This document shows, one piece after another, positions 7,942 to 15,208 of a stretch of 27,695 nucleotides of DNA (positions are counted from its first letter, which is position 1; the number at the start of each line of letters is the position of its first letter). A model generated the notes under the pieces. The model made no database searches, had not been told where the DNA came from, and was given only the letters and a program-made list of their open reading frames with translations. The position numbers and the translations under genes were made by a program. The DNA lies in assembly GCA_964482395.1 (NCBI GenBank), contig CAYZXK010000212.1, positions 1 through 27,695 of the forward strand, in the 5' to 3' direction. Origin of the DNA: CAYZXK01 sp964482395. Lineage in GTDB: Bacteria > Planctomycetota > Phycisphaerae > UBA1845 > Fen-1342.

Positions 7942-8349
7942 TCAGTCGCGCCCCTCGCCGGTCGCGGACCGGAAGCCCGGAATGCGGATGTTCTCCTGCG
8001 GCTTTTCGTCCGGGTGAACCGCGAAGACCTCCACCCGGGCGATGTCCTCGAACGGCACGACGATCACGTATGCCCCGACCTGGTAATTCTCGTCGACCGG
8101 GACGCACTCGAATGCCAGGGCGCTGCTGATCCCGATATCGACCATCTCCTTCATCTCATAGCTCAGTCCGTCCTTGAGATAAAGGATGATCCGGGTCTCC
8201 AGCGCGTCTAAATATTGCTGGTACTCGGTGTTGCCGTTCCCGGCCCGGTTCTTGGCGGCGTCCGGGAACTTCCGGGCCGCACAGCGGAACTTGGCTTCTT
8301 CAATTTGCCGGCGCAAGCCCGGTCCGTGAAACCAGTCATAGTTGAACAT
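7942..8349 (-). CDS. Small conserved-looking protein of unknown function
   Basis: The product is 135 residues, starting MFNYDWFHGPG. I chose ATG 8349 because GGAG lies 9 nt upstream; the frame stays open to 8382 but without better support. The protein is soluble with no signal peptide. It has an alpha-helical, basic N-terminal half (residues ~8-60) and a beta-rich C-terminal half (AYVIVVPFEDIARVEVFAVH) with several acidic residues. I do not recognise the family. It is the first gene of a likely two-gene unit with the lipoprotein hydrolase 46 bp downstream, and it is divergent from queG. Confidence 0.7.
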   Translation of the reverse strand: MFNYDWFHGPGLRRQIEEAKFRCAARKFPDAAKNRAGNGNTEYQQYLDALETRIILYLKDGLSYEMKEMVDIGISSALAFECVPVDENYQVGAYVIVVPFEDIARVEVFAVHPDEKPQENIRIPGFRSATGEGRD

Positions 8350-8436
8350 GAAAGCACTCCGCGTCGGCTCCAGGGTGCCCATTCGGCGCTCCCGGCGTTG
8401 GATGCAGCGTCGCGCTCCTGGGTATCATCGTAAAAA
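8350..8436. promoter_or_regulatory. Divergent promoter region upstream of queG and the small unknown gene
   Basis: The spacer is 87 bp. On the plus strand a TATCAT at 8423-8428 sits 8 nt before the queG ATG, with TTGGAT at 8398-8403 as a possible but widely spaced (19 nt) -35. No Shine-Dalgarno precedes queG, so a leaderless or very short leader is possible. Confidence 0.35.
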
Positions 8437-9516
8437 ATGACACCCGCCGCGAAGACCCGCTTGGTTAAGACACTCGCCGGACAGGTCGGGTTCGACCTGG
8501 TCGGTGTAACCCTGACCGGCCCGCTGAGCCGGGGCGACTATTATAGGCGTTGGCTGGCCGCCGGCCACGCGGCCCAAATGGCCTTCCTGGCCCGCAACGT
8601 CCAACTCCGCGTCAACCCGGCCGGGTTATTGGCAGGTGCCCGCTCGGTTATCTGCGTGGCGGTGAATTACAAGCGGGCCGACGGATACCTGCGCCCATCG
8701 GCGCCCCAAGCCAAACTTCCGCCTGACACTGCCCGCAGTGTGACCGGCCTGGTGGCCCAGTACGCGCGGGGGCACGATTATCACGTTGTGATTCGACGGA
8801 TGCTGAACATCCTGTTGGACCAGCTTCGGGAGCGGTTGCCGGAAAGCTTCCAGGCAGCGGTGTTCGTGGATACTGGCCCGCTGCTGGAACGCGAACTGGC
8901 AGTCGCCGCCGGTTTGGGCTGGTTCGGAAAGAACACCTGCTTGCTCAGTGCTCAACTGGGTTCGTATCTCCTGCTGGGGGAAGCAGTTACAACGCTGGAA
9001 CTTGCGCCCGACGCACCTGGACCGCAGGGCTGCGGTTCCTGCAACCGCTGCATCCAAGCCTGTCCGACCGGGGCATTGATGGAGCCTTATCGTCTGAACA
9101 CTGGTCGTTGTCTTGCTTACCTTACTATTGAGCACCGTGGCCGAATCCCCACTCATTTCCACCGGGCCCTTGGCCGGCGGGTTTTCGGCTGCGACGCCTG
9201 CCAACAGGTCTGCCCGTACAACGCCCGTGCACCGACCGCGAGCCATCCCGAAATCGCTGCCGACCTGGTGCCGGCTGAACTCGACCTGGTTTCTCTGTTA
9301 AACCTGGCTGCCGCCGACTATCGACGCCTGACACGGGGAACCGCCCTGGTTCGGGTCCGCTGCGGCATGTGGCGTCGCAACGCGGCAATCGCGCTGGGCA
9401 ATTGTGCACCCGCCAGCGACTCGGTCCTGACCGCACTTTCTGGGGCATCGCGGGACCTGGATGTCACGGTCGCCGAAGCCGCGGCCGCCAGCCTGGATCG
9501 AATCGGCCGAGCTTGA
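8437..9516 (+). CDS. queG: Epoxyqueuosine reductase
   Basis: QueG performs the last step of queuosine synthesis, reducing epoxyqueuosine to queuosine in the anticodon loop of certain tRNAs. It uses cobalamin and two [4Fe-4S] clusters. The 359-residue product matches the family in length and motifs: SVICVAVNYKRA, YARGHDYHVVIRRML, VDTGPLLERELAVAAGLGWFGKNTCLL. The ferredoxin-type cysteine motif CGSCNRCIQACPTGAL begins near residue 199, and a second one, GCDACQQVCPYNAR, near 251. The C-terminal ~80 residues look like the usual HEAT-like repeat. ATG 8437 gives the expected N-terminus, but no ribosome-binding site is seen upstream. No other queuosine gene is in the window. Confidence 0.95.
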   Translation: MTPAAKTRLVKTLAGQVGFDLVGVTLTGPLSRGDYYRRWLAAGHAAQMAFLARNVQLRVNPAGLLAGARSVICVAVNYKRADGYLRPSAPQAKLPPDTARSVTGLVAQYARGHDYHVVIRRMLNILLDQLRERLPESFQAAVFVDTGPLLERELAVAAGLGWFGKNTCLLSAQLGSYLLLGEAVTTLELAPDAPGPQGCGSCNRCIQACPTGALMEPYRLNTGRCLAYLTIEHRGRIPTHFHRALGRRVFGCDACQQVCPYNARAPTASHPEIAADLVPAELDLVSLLNLAAADYRRLTRGTALVRVRCGMWRRNAAIALGNCAPASDSVLTALSGASRDLDVTVAEAAAASLDRIGRA

Positions 9517-9722
9517 CCGCCGGCCGAACGACGCCCGGCCAGGCGACTGAGAGGTCCATGCCGCCGCAGCGGGCACGGCGTTGGCACCGGGCCTTGGTGA
9601 CGCAGGTACGAAAAAGGGGTCGGAGACGTCCGATAACATCGGCCTTGGCTTTCGGGGGCAGCCAGTAGGCTCCGTGAAGCTGGGAGGAGGTGAAAAATCG
9701 GACAACCTTGGCACATTTCAGC

Positions 9723-9752
9723 TTGACCTCCTGGGGGGCGCTCCGCTATAAG
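9723..9752 (+). promoter_or_regulatory. Sigma-70-type promoter of the PEP-CTERM genes
   Basis: TTGACC (9723-9728) and TATAAG (9747-9752) are separated by 18 bp. Each matches the consensus hexamer at five of six positions. Transcription would start near 9759, leaving a leader of about 90 nt before the ATG at 9849. Confidence 0.7.
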
Positions 9753-9765
9753 GGATCTAGTGGTG

Positions 9766-9795
9766 GTGGGCGTGTGCGGAGGAGCACGCGCCCAC
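9766..9795 (+). promoter_or_regulatory. Leader hairpin with GGAGGA loop
   Basis: A 12-bp stem (9766-9777 with 9784-9795, one G-U pair) closes the 6-nt loop GGAGGA. It starts just after the predicted transcription start. It has no U-tract, so it is more likely a 5'-stabilising or regulatory structure than a terminator. Confidence 0.6.
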
Positions 9796-9848
9796 GCAGG
9801 ATTACAGGACATAGGTGCTGATCCTGGAAGAGGAAGGAGGAGTACAGG

Positions 9849-10631
9849 ATGAACATCTCCGGACTGATCCGACGGGCGGGCGCTCTAGTTGTATTGGCGG
9901 CCTTGACGGCTCCAGTCGCATGGGCGGGGTTGCAAGGCCCGATCTTTGAGATCGAGGCTTGCGTGGGCCAGTCGTGCTTTGGGTACTGTGCCTTCTATGA
10001 GCAAGACGGGCAGTGGGACCCGGAGAATGGCACCTTTACGTGGATACTCCAGGAAGACACGCCGATCATGAGCTTGGATGGACAGACGGTGCTCGGCGTG
10101 CTGGAGGCCGACGGGCCGCATCCGACGATGGTGGTGTTCCGTTCGGACCCGGTGGTCAACCTGGGGTTCGCGGTCCAGGCCGGCTCGGCGCCCGGAGGCA
10201 CGGTTTTTACGATCAAGTCCGCCCTGCTTCAGTTTCCGACCATCAACAATCCTCAAGGTCGAGCGAGTGCCGCGTTCACGCTTACTGACGGCATCGACGA
10301 CGACGGCGCGACGCTGACTCCCCTGGTGGGTTACACGGGTGCTTACCTGACGCAGTACAACGGGTTCGTGCCGTACGGGACCACGTTCACCCAACTGATC
10401 GACCAGATGGTTGCCGAGCCGATGAGCACCGTGAACCGGAACGAGGAGTATCCGGGCGGCGGCCTGTACGCGCCGATCGGCGGTCCGGTCAGCGACATGA
10501 GTACTCAGATCGCGTTCACGCTGTCGGCCAACGATCTGGCCAGCGGAACGACGGTGTTTGAGATCATTCCCGAGCCGTCCGGTGTATTGTTGCTGGCCGC
10601 GGGTCTGACGGCCCTGCGGAGGCGGCGCTAG
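9849..10631 (+). CDS. PEP-CTERM sorting domain protein, paralogue 1
   Basis: This 260-residue secreted protein has a signal peptide with likely cleavage after AWA (residue 26). Its C-terminal sorting tag is Pro-Glu-Pro followed by a hydrophobic stretch (GVLLLAAGLTAL) and RRRR. PEP-CTERM tags are recognised by an exosortase (EpsH family), which removes the tag and handles surface or exopolymer-linked export. The middle is a beta-rich domain of unknown function with three Cys near its start (C38, C43, C47) that the neighbouring paralogue lacks. A strong AAGGAGGAG at 9834-9842 supports ATG 9849. It is the same length as the next gene and clearly homologous (shared IFxIEA, QYNGxxPxGTTF, PVxDMSxxxAFTL). 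No exosortase gene is in the window. Confidence 0.9.
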   Translation: MNISGLIRRAGALVVLAALTAPVAWAGLQGPIFEIEACVGQSCFGYCAFYEQDGQWDPENGTFTWILQEDTPIMSLDGQTVLGVLEADGPHPTMVVFRSDPVVNLGFAVQAGSAPGGTVFTIKSALLQFPTINNPQGRASAAFTLTDGIDDDGATLTPLVGYTGAYLTQYNGFVPYGTTFTQLIDQMVAEPMSTVNRNEEYPGGGLYAPIGGPVSDMSTQIAFTLSANDLASGTTVFEIIPEPSGVLLLAAGLTALRRRR

Positions 10632-10669
10632 CGGAATAACCGAGGGCGGAGACGAGTTTGTGACGCACG

Positions 10670-10696
10670 GGCCGCCCTCGGGCGGTCGGTGCTTTT
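10670..10696 (+). terminator. Possible weak terminator or attenuator between PEP-CTERM genes
   Basis: GGCCGCC (10670-10676) pairs with GGCGGTC (10681-10687) around a CTCG tetraloop, and TTTT follows at 10693-10696. The left arm can instead pair with CGAGGGCGG at 10641-10649 (9 perfect bp), which would prevent this hairpin. The short, displaced U-run makes it a weak terminator at best. Confidence 0.4.
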
Positions 10697-10821
10697 GCTG
10701 GTCGCCGGGCCGTACTCGATGGGAAAAGGCAGTCCGGTCCGGAATATTGAACAAACTGATCGGCGGCCGGTCGAGTTGTCGGCGGGCCCGCTGGATCAAA
10801 GCGAGAGGAGAGGGCTGGACG

Positions 10822-11604
10822 ATGGCACAATACGTGAGGAAGCTGAACTGGGTTCTCCCCATCGTGTTGCTTGCGCTGGGTGCGCCAGTTATCCAGGCCG
10901 GCAGTATCTCCGACGTGATTTTCCGGATCGAGGCCACCAACAACGAAGGCACCGGGTATCTCGAATTCACCAAGGATCAGTTGGTTTACAACCCGGGTAC
11001 CAACCAATGGACCTGGAGCACCGGGTTCCATGAGATTCTCAACGAGTGGGGCGACCCGATCGCCACGCTGGACAACGCGACGATCGGGCTGATCAAAGAT
11101 CCTCTGCCGGATAAGTTCTACTATATATCGTTGGGCTTGGCGGTGCACGCCGGCGCGTCTGACACGGTGTTCTTTGTGCAGTCGGCGCAGTTGAGCTTCG
11201 GGACGCTATGGCCTCCGACCCCGGCCGGTCGCGCCACCGCATCAATAAACGCCACGGACGTCAACGGGAACGGGGTGCTTATGCAAGCCCTGGGGCCGGT
11301 GGGCAGCGGCATTTATACCGCTCAGTATAACGGCCTGGCGCCCAACGGCACCACCTTCGCGACCCTGGTGAATGAGGTTTTCGCCGGACCCGGCGGGAGC
11401 GGGAGCGGCAGCCAGGTGTACCCGCCGACTGGTTACGAGAGCATTCCAGTTCCGGTGTACGACATGAGTGCTATGCTGGCTTTCACGCTGACCTACGGAG
11501 ATTCGGGCGGCGGGACCACCACCTACCGGATTCTTCCCGAGCCGGTCAGCGGGGTCGGCTTCCTGGCGGCTTGCATCTTCGCCCTGGGGTGGCGTCGGCG
11601 TTAG
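10822..11604 (+). CDS. PEP-CTERM sorting domain protein, paralogue 2
   Basis: This 260-residue secreted protein has a signal peptide with likely cleavage after IQA (residue 26) and a C-terminal LPEP tag followed by a hydrophobic stretch and WRRR. It is homologous over its full length to the preceding PEP-CTERM protein and exactly the same length. The frame is open further upstream, but ATG 10822 is chosen because it starts a proper signal peptide (MAQYVRKLNWVLPIVLLAL) and follows the purine-rich AGAGGAGAGGG. The beta-rich domain is of unknown function. The paralogues differ most near their N-termini, where this one has no cysteines. A strong terminator follows 39 bp after the stop, closing the transcription unit. 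The probable role is a surface or extracellular-matrix protein exported through an exosortase pathway. Confidence 0.9.
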   Translation: MAQYVRKLNWVLPIVLLALGAPVIQAGSISDVIFRIEATNNEGTGYLEFTKDQLVYNPGTNQWTWSTGFHEILNEWGDPIATLDNATIGLIKDPLPDKFYYISLGLAVHAGASDTVFFVQSAQLSFGTLWPPTPAGRATASINATDVNGNGVLMQALGPVGSGIYTAQYNGLAPNGTTFATLVNEVFAGPGGSGSGSQVYPPTGYESIPVPVYDMSAMLAFTLTYGDSGGGTTTYRILPEPVSGVGFLAACIFALGWRRR

Positions 11605-11643
11605 GATGCTTTCCCGGTCGGGTGTTTGACGGTGCTTGTTAGC

Positions 11644-11678
11644 GTCGGGGGCCAACGCGATTGGCCCCCGACTTTTTT
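11644..11678 (+). terminator. Strong rho-independent terminator after the PEP-CTERM pair
   Basis: A perfect 12-bp stem, GTCGGGGGCCAA (11644-11655) with TTGGCCCCCGAC (11661-11672), closes a CGCGA loop and is followed by six T at 11673-11678. It also argues against any start codon for the next gene upstream of 11680. Confidence 0.93.
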
Positions 11679-11707
11679 CCACCAAACTGTGTGCGGGCCT
11701 ACAGTTC

Positions 11708-13723
11708 ATGCGGTGCCGGGCGAAGCTGAGCATCGTGTCGCTTGCTATCTTGAGCTTGAGCTGCTTGGCCGCTGGTGGCGGGCGGGATTGGGAAGGCGCC
11801 GGTGCCGGGGATCGACGAAGCGTCCTGTACAAGCCGTGGCCCGACATTCTTGGGGTGGTCTCGATCGGGGCCGGAATCGACACGGCAACCATCAGCGATG
11901 TCGAGGTCGCCGATTTCAACGGCGACGGCCGGCCGGACATCGCGGTGGCCTGGTACGCGACCGATAACGATCAGCCCGCCACCAGCCTTCGAAAGTTGTC
12001 GATCCTGGCCGGTCAGGGGGGCAGTTTCAGCCTGATGGCCGAACTGAACCTGTACGTGTACGATCCCAACACCCCGGGCATGTCCATCTTTCGCAATGGG
12101 ACTTCAGAAATCGGGGTGGGGGATTTCGATGGCGATGGCGACCCGGACCTGGCGGTCTTGCCCTTCTTCGGCGATGAGCTGTGGCTGGTCGAGAATCTCG
12201 GGGGCGGCGCCTTCGTGCAGCACCTCAAGTTCATGTTCGGAATCAATTTATCCAGTTTTCTGACCCCGCCGGAGGCGCTGGCCGCCGATTTCGACCGCGA
12301 CGGACGCGACGAACTGGTCTATGTGGCGGACCCCAACCAGTACCTGGACGGGCAGACCATCCACTTCTGGAAGACCGATCAGGCCATCGCGGACATGCAC
12401 CGGCTGGATTGGGAGGGCGTCCCGGACGATGTGCCCAGGTTATGGACTCGCGGGCTGGCCGTAGCCGACTTCGACGGCGACTTGCGTCCCGATCTCTGCT
12501 TCACGGGCACCTGTGATCCGCCTTTTGAGGTGGATCCGGTTTTCACCGTCTGGTACCAGTTGAATCCGGCCTCCGGGTACTTCCGTGTACTCAACGAGTT
12601 TCCCAGCATCATCTGTTCGGATGTGGTCGACGTGCGGCCTGATCCGGACTGCCCGCCCGGGCTGATCCTGACCGACATCAACGGAACCCTCATGCAGTAT
12701 TGGGCGCAGCCTTGCCACGGCCAGTTGGACTTCCAGCTACTGGCGATGGAGACGGGGTATGCCGGTCTTTCCTACCAGCGTGGCATGGCCGCGGCGATCG
12801 CGGACGTGGACGGCGACGGCGATCCCGACCTGGTCACCAAGCAGAAGCTGGGTGGCAGCAGCGATGCTAACCAGATCGAGATCACTCTGTGTTACGCCGA
12901 CGGCCAGACCTGGCGGAGGGTGGGTCCGACTCCGATCGACACCACCGGTCTGGCCAACCAGATATACAACGGCATCCTGCGTCCGCGCAACCTGGTCGTA
13001 GCGGATCTTTTCGGCAACACGTTGCCGGAAATCGTGGCCGGCTTCGCGATCTCACCGGTCGGGCCGGGTGGCGAAGACCTCCTGCCGGTAGCGATCTGGA
13101 GCAACAGTTGCCTGGGCGACGTGAATGTGGATGGACGGACCAGCTATCCGGACCTGGTCGCCTTGTGGGCCGCGCTAAACAGCCAGCCCGGTGACCCGCA
13201 GTTCAACCTGAATGCCGATCTGGACAAGGATGGTTACGTCGGGCAGGCCGACTTGGACCTGCTGACGACCGACATGGGCTGCAACTCCATGCCCGGCGGC
13301 CCGGTGGCCGGGGACATCGACTGCGATGGCGTCAGGAACTTCGGCGACATCAGCCCCTTTGTCGCGGCCCTGATGGGCCCCGAGACTTATCAGCACCTGT
13401 ACCCCGATTGCCAGTGGATCCGGGCGGACATCAACGAGGACGGCAGCGTGGACTTCAAGGACATAAACCCCTTCGTCGCCCTGATAACCATGTGGCCGGC
13501 ACAGGGACCGATGCTGCGGGACGGTCACCGGTGCGGCTCAGGTGGCCTCGTCCAGCGGACCGGTGGAATCGAAGAAGCGCAACTGGCGCCGTTCGAAGAC
13601 GTCTTTCTGGAAGCTCGGGTCGATCGGGATCGGGTACTCCCCGCTGAAGCAGGCATGACAGAAATCGCCATTGGCTGTCTTGGCGGCTCGGAGCATCCCC
13701 TCCAGCGACAGGTAGCACAATGA
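11708..13723 (+). CDS. Secreted VCBS/FG-GAP repeat protein with dockerin-type repeats
   Basis: The product is 671 residues if translation starts at ATG 11708. That start gives a signal peptide (hydrophobic residues ~7-20) and avoids the terminator at 11644-11678. At least five calcium-binding FG-GAP/VCBS-type loops are visible near residues 65, 136, 191, 251 and 361 (DFNGDGRPD, DFDGDGDPD, DFDRDGRDE, DFDGDLRPD, DVDGDGDPD); these usually build a beta-propeller. Dockerin/EF-hand-like repeats follow near 468 (GDVNVDGRTSYPDL), 490-512, 535 (GDIDCDGVRNFGDISPFVAAL) and 575-593 (ADINEDGSVDFKDINPFVALI), a style common in planctomycetes. Such proteins normally end a few residues after 'INPFVAL'. Here the frame continues ~78 residues, the last 62 codons antisense to purF, so the true end is uncertain. 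No clear ribosome-binding site is seen. Confidence 0.8.
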   Translation: MRCRAKLSIVSLAILSLSCLAAGGGRDWEGAGAGDRRSVLYKPWPDILGVVSIGAGIDTATISDVEVADFNGDGRPDIAVAWYATDNDQPATSLRKLSILAGQGGSFSLMAELNLYVYDPNTPGMSIFRNGTSEIGVGDFDGDGDPDLAVLPFFGDELWLVENLGGGAFVQHLKFMFGINLSSFLTPPEALAADFDRDGRDELVYVADPNQYLDGQTIHFWKTDQAIADMHRLDWEGVPDDVPRLWTRGLAVADFDGDLRPDLCFTGTCDPPFEVDPVFTVWYQLNPASGYFRVLNEFPSIICSDVVDVRPDPDCPPGLILTDINGTLMQYWAQPCHGQLDFQLLAMETGYAGLSYQRGMAAAIADVDGDGDPDLVTKQKLGGSSDANQIEITLCYADGQTWRRVGPTPIDTTGLANQIYNGILRPRNLVVADLFGNTLPEIVAGFAISPVGPGGEDLLPVAIWSNSCLGDVNVDGRTSYPDLVALWAALNSQPGDPQFNLNADLDKDGYVGQADLDLLTTDMGCNSMPGGPVAGDIDCDGVRNFGDISPFVAALMGPETYQHLYPDCQWIRADINEDGSVDFKDINPFVALITMWPAQGPMLRDGHRCGSGGLVQRTGGIEEAQLAPFEDVFLEARVDRDRVLPAEAGMTEIAIGCLGGSEHPLQRQVAQ

Positions 13724-14983
13724 GTCGACACCCAGGTAATCCCGGATTTGCTCCACGGTTCGGCCCGCGGCCACCAGCTCCTGGCGACTGGGGAAGTCGA
13801 TGCCGTAGTAGCACGGATGCCGGATCGGCGGACTGGCTACCCGCAGATGGATCTCCCGGGCCCCGGCCCACCGCAGCGACTGCATCTTCCCCCGGGTAGT
13901 CGTGCCTCGGACCACCGAGTCTTCTACCACCACCAGGCGCTTGCCGGCTACGCTCCCCCGGATCGGGTTGAGTTTCAGTCGGACGGTCAGATCGCGGACG
14001 GTCTGGGTGGGCTGGATGAACGAGCGTCCAACGTAGTGATTGGTGGTGAAGCCGCGGCCGATGGGGATCCCCGAAACCTCGTGGTAGCCCAGGGCCGCAC
14101 AGCGGGCGCAGTTCGGCACCGCGATGACCAGGTCTGCGTCGGCCGGCGCCTCCCGGGCCAGGGCCCGGCCCATTTCCAGGCGGACCAGATGGGTGTTTTC
14201 GCCGAACACCTGGCTGGAAGGATCGGCGAAGTAGACATGCTCGAAGATGCAGTAGGCGCGCCGAAATGCCCCCCGCGGGACAAATCGGCGGGACGAAAGA
14301 CCATTGGCGGTGAGGGTTACGATCTCGCCCGGCTCGACGTCGCGAACATAGGCGGCGTCGATGATGTCCAGGGCGCAGGTCTCGCTGGCCACCACCCAGG
14401 CCTGCTCCAACCGTCCCAGGCACAGCGGCCGGTTGCCGGACGGGTCGCGCACCGCCTCGATCCGGTCGGGATAGAGCAGCAGCAGACAATATGAGCCGCA
14501 TAGCCTTCGCAGGACCGCGCTCAGCGGGTCGGGCTTCTCGGCGAACTGCGCGTCGGCCAGCATGTGCAGGATAACTTCGGTGTCCGAGGTGGAGGCGAAG
14601 ATATGGCCTTGCCGCTCGTATTCCCGTCGGATGGCCGCCGCGTTGACCAGGTTGCCGTTGTGGCAGACCGCGACCTGGCCGATGGAGCAGGTGGCCAACA
14701 GGGGCTGGGTGTTGTGTTCGCTGCATGAGCCGGTGGTCGAGTAGCGCACGTGTCCGATCGCCAGTGGGCAGGCCAGTTCGCCCAGACCGCGTTGGTCGAT
14801 CGCCTCGGTCACCAGTCCCAAGCCGGCCCGTCGGGTGATTGTGCGGCCGTCCGTGGCACAGATACCTGCCGATTCCTGTCCGCGGTGCTGAAGGGCGTAC
14901 AGGCCCAGGTAGGTAAGCTGGGCCGCGTCGGGATGATTGGCGACTCCGAACAGTCCGCAAAAGTGGTGGATTTCCGCTGCCAT
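13538..14983 (-). CDS. purF: Amidophosphoribosyltransferase
   Basis: PurF commits PRPP to purine synthesis, transferring ammonia from glutamine to make phosphoribosylamine. The 481-residue product starts MAAEIHHF-CGLFG. The Cys at position 9 would be the N-terminal nucleophile after removal of a short propeptide, as in Bacillus subtilis PurF. The glutaminase domain (YALQHRGQESAGI, VGHVRYSTTGS-like, CHNGNLVNAAAIR) is followed by the phosphoribosyltransferase domain with the PRPP loop VVVEDSVVRGTTTRG. Likely [4Fe-4S] ligands are seen in YCIFEHVYFA, RHPCYYGID and FCHACFSGEYP, so this is the iron-sulfur type. The longer open frame upstream of 14983 is unlike the family. The ribosome-binding site is poor. 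Its final 186 bp overlap the dockerin gene in antisense. Confidence 0.95.
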   Translation of the reverse strand: MAAEIHHFCGLFGVANHPDAAQLTYLGLYALQHRGQESAGICATDGRTITRRAGLGLVTEAIDQRGLGELACPLAIGHVRYSTTGSCSEHNTQPLLATCSIGQVAVCHNGNLVNAAAIRREYERQGHIFASTSDTEVILHMLADAQFAEKPDPLSAVLRRLCGSYCLLLLYPDRIEAVRDPSGNRPLCLGRLEQAWVVASETCALDIIDAAYVRDVEPGEIVTLTANGLSSRRFVPRGAFRRAYCIFEHVYFADPSSQVFGENTHLVRLEMGRALAREAPADADLVIAVPNCARCAALGYHEVSGIPIGRGFTTNHYVGRSFIQPTQTVRDLTVRLKLNPIRGSVAGKRLVVVEDSVVRGTTTRGKMQSLRWAGAREIHLRVASPPIRHPCYYGIDFPSRQELVAAGRTVEQIRDYLGVDSLCYLSLEGMLRAAKTANGDFCHACFSGEYPIPIDPSFQKDVFERRQLRFFDSTGPLDEAT

Positions 14984-15208
14984 GGCCTCGGGGTGCTCGC
15001 CGGGTGGCCGGGCGAAAATCGTAGCATACCCGATCCGGCCCGGGTTCGCGACCGGGCGGCGGGCAGACTTGCCGCCAGTGCCCGAAAAAACTCGGCCTGA
15101 AGCTCGCGGATTGCCGCCCGGTCTGTGGCCCGCCATTGACCGATGCCCTGCGGTCCGGATAATGGCCGCCAGTGAGAATCCAGCCCCTGCCTTTTTCAAG
15201 AGCGGTCG
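14984..15208. promoter_or_regulatory. Divergent purF/lptD intergenic region
   Basis: This 225-bp region must hold the purF promoter and possibly that of lptD. On the minus strand TATGCT and TACGAT occur ~40 bp before purF, but no -35 is at proper spacing. I see no hairpin or operator that I can support. Confidence 0.35.

Larger units (their letters stand above)
9517..9848. other. Intergenic region, 332 bp, with promoter and leader
   Basis: No gene is supported in 9517-9720. The 3' part holds a good promoter (9723-9752), a long hairpin (9766-9795) and the ribosome-binding site of the first PEP-CTERM gene. Confidence 0.6.

Noticed and set aside
9885..10973. 362-residue minus-strand ORF
   Set aside because: It is antisense across both PEP-CTERM genes and their intergenic region; no family features are seen.
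13455..14960. 501-residue minus-strand ORF
   Set aside because: It is another frame of the purF region with Arg/Pro/Gly-rich shadow composition; purF itself has clear motifs.
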